Origin: JAPPOI01 sp028818055
GTDB lineage: Bacteria > Pseudomonadota > Alphaproteobacteria > Rhodobacterales > Rhodobacteraceae
Assembly: GCA_965267405.1 (NCBI GenBank)
Contig: OZ253954.1
Span: forward strand, 1,674,001-1,738,000
DNA: 64,000 nucleotides
Direction of reading: 5' to 3'
Both the position numbers and the translations under genes were made by a program. This document shows positions 62,748 to 64,000 of the stretch, piece after piece. A model generated the notes under the pieces. That model searched no databases. It was not told the origin of the DNA and saw only the letters and a program-made list of their open reading frames with translations. The first letter of the stretch is position 1. Every line of letters begins with the position of its first letter.

Positions 62748-62909
62748 GGGTAACACCTTCCAGTTTCGTGGCGGCTATTCAATATCAGACCTATTCTTCG
62801 AGCTGATCTGCACAATTCCAAAATATCATACCAAATCCACCGGCTAGCCCCTTTCCACCCGACAAACACCGGGCTATAGGGCCTCGTCCCAAATCTATAG
62901 GAGGTCAAA

Positions 62910-63932
62910 GTGGGCTATCGCGTCGCTATCGCCGGCGCCACGGGCAATGTGGGCCGCGAAATGCTGAACATTCTGGCTGAACGCCAGTTTCCTGCTGATG
63001 AAGTGGTTGCGCTTGCATCGCGCAAATCGCTTGGCACAGAGGTTAGCTACGGTGACACGACACTGAAGACGAAGGACCTCGATACATTTGATTTCACCGG
63101 CTACGACATGGCGCTGTTTGCCATCGGAGCGACCGCCACCAAGGAATACGCGCCAAAAGCCGCTGCAGCCGGCTGCGTCGTCATCGATAACTCGTCATTG
63201 TATCGCTATGAGCCGGATATCCCGCTGATTGTACCGGAAGTTAACCCGGATGCGATCGAGCAGTACTCGAACCGCAACATCATCGCGAACCCCAACTGCT
63301 CCACGGCGCAGATGGTGGTGGCCCTGAAGCCGCTTCACGATCGGGCGAAAATCAAGCGCGTCGTAGTTTCGACCTACCAATCTGTGTCGGGCGCCGGAAA
63401 AGAAGGGCTGGATGAACTTTGGGATCAAACCAAAGCGATCTACAATCCGACGACAGAAGTGCCGCCGTCTAAATTCCAAAAGCAGATTGCATTTAATGTG
63501 ATCCCTCAGATCGACGTCTTCATGGAAGACGGATCGACCAAGGAAGAATGGAAGATGGTTGCCGAGACGAAAAAGATCGTCGACCCATCCATCAAGGTAA
63601 CTGCGACCTGTGTCCGTGTTCCGGTATTCGTGGGGCATTCAGAAGCCGTGAATATCGAGACCGAGGATTTCCTTGATGAGGATGAGGCACGCGACATTCT
63701 TCGCGAGAGCCCTGGCATTATGGTTGTCGATAAGCGGGAAGAGGGCGGCTACACCACCCCAATTGAATGCGTTGGCGACTTCGCGACGTTCATCAGTCGC
63801 ATCCGCCAAGACAGCACCATCGAAAACGGCCTGAATTTTTGGTGCGTTTCCGACAATCTCAGAAAAGGGGCTGCACTAAACGCTGTGCAGATCGCCGAGC
63901 TTCTTGGGAATCGGGTCCTTAAGAAGGGCTGA
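62910..63932 (+). CDS. asd: Aspartate-semialdehyde dehydrogenase
   Basis: 340 residues, GTG start 62910 preceded by AGGAGG. NADP loop GATGNVG at 9-15 and active-site NPNCSTAQ with Cys130. Reduces aspartyl phosphate to aspartate semialdehyde, the branch point for lysine/diaminopimelate, threonine and methionine. Feeds dapD and dapE found elsewhere in this window. A hairpin follows near the right edge. Confidence 0.95.
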   Translation: MGYRVAIAGATGNVGREMLNILAERQFPADEVVALASRKSLGTEVSYGDTTLKTKDLDTFDFTGYDMALFAIGATATKEYAPKAAAAGCVVIDNSSLYRYEPDIPLIVPEVNPDAIEQYSNRNIIANPNCSTAQMVVALKPLHDRAKIKRVVVSTYQSVSGAGKEGLDELWDQTKAIYNPTTEVPPSKFQKQIAFNVIPQIDVFMEDGSTKEEWKMVAETKKIVDPSIKVTATCVRVPVFVGHSEAVNIETEDFLDEDEARDILRESPGIMVVDKREEGGYTTPIECVGDFATFISRIRQDSTIENGLNFWCVSDNLRKGAALNAVQIAELLGNRVLKKG

Positions 63933-63947
63933 TTTCAAAGGGTTTTT

Positions 63948-63980
63948 GCTGACCGCGGACGGTTATTGTTCACGGTCAGC
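63948..63980. repeat. Hairpin and short direct repeat after asd
   Basis: GCTGACCG (63948-63955) pairs with CGGTCAGC (63973-63980) over a 17-base loop; GTCAGCAACC recurs at 63976 and 63991. No T-run follows, so termination is uncertain; the window ends here. Confidence 0.4.
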
Positions 63981-64000
63981 AACCATTTCCGTCAGCAACC

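Noticed and set aside
1..64000. CRISPR arrays, insertion sequences, prophage or integrase-type mobile elements
   Set aside because: No regularly spaced repeats, transposase-like or integrase-like proteins were seen; all larger frames are assigned to cellular genes.

Overview
The window reads as a chromosomal segment of a marine alphaproteobacterium of the Rhodobacteraceae (Roseobacter group). This rests on protein recognition: L-malyl-CoA/beta-methylmalyl-CoA lyase, the DUF1013 cell-cycle regulator TrcR, COQ9, a choice-of-anchor L/Hint protein, the DgcN-DgcA D-glutamate pair and the 8-vinyl reductase BciA, plus gene order typical of the group (ftsE-ftsX-plsC, dnaX-ybaB-recR). It is densely packed: no gene-free stretch exceeds about 250 bases. 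I saw no tRNA, rRNA, CRISPR array, transposase or prophage. The only RNA gene found is the small SRP RNA.

Layout. 1-8.1 kb: a GlsB-type membrane protein (cut by the window edge), a LOG-family protein, a threonine dehydratase-like enzyme, dapD, a large glycosidase-like protein of unknown role, an operon of two unknown proteins and a HAD phosphatase, and a choice-of-anchor L/Hint protein. 8.4-17.4 kb: dapE with a GNAT and a DUF2064 gene, rnr, a zinc-ribbon membrane protein divergent from ftsE-ftsX-plsC, then accA. 17.4-26.5 kb: a CPA2 antiporter with a histidine-rich loop, mcl1, the dgcN-dgcA-aminotransferase cluster, DUF1244, N-formylglutamate amidohydrolase and pyk. 26.5-35.7 kb: rpmI-rplT, pheS-pheT, small transport and stress genes, mscL, ald with a divergent Lrp regulator, OsmC and rpsU. 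35.8-46.3 kb: COQ9, a quinone oxidoreductase with an aldo/keto reductase, RNase T2, trcR, an AT-rich methyltransferase, dnaX-ybaB-recR, an ankyrin/phosphatase/membrane protein operon and ffs. 46.3-64 kb: an AAA+ ATPase behind a symmetric repeat array, an NMT1-type ABC transporter, a Tat-exported nucleotidase, nudC, a sulfotransferase divergent from a family-14-like glycosyltransferase, a HIT protein, bciA, dnaE2, a DNA glycosylase, rppH and asd.

Functional themes. Three lysine/diaminopimelate-pathway genes (dapD, dapE, asd) lie apart from each other. The D-amino acid cluster (aminotransferase, D-Glu N-acetyltransferase, N-acetyl-D-Glu racemase) forms a coherent catabolic route, and ald with its Lrp regulator adds alanine catabolism. 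bciA implies bacteriochlorophyll synthesis, or its remnant, encoded elsewhere in the genome.

The most unusual non-coding signal is a 59-base array of six GGTAAT-type hexamers, exactly symmetric about base 46300 and ending two bases before the start codon of an uncharacterised AAA+ ATPase beside ffs. Convergent gene pairs often share stop codons: six overlaps were found, four of exactly four bases.
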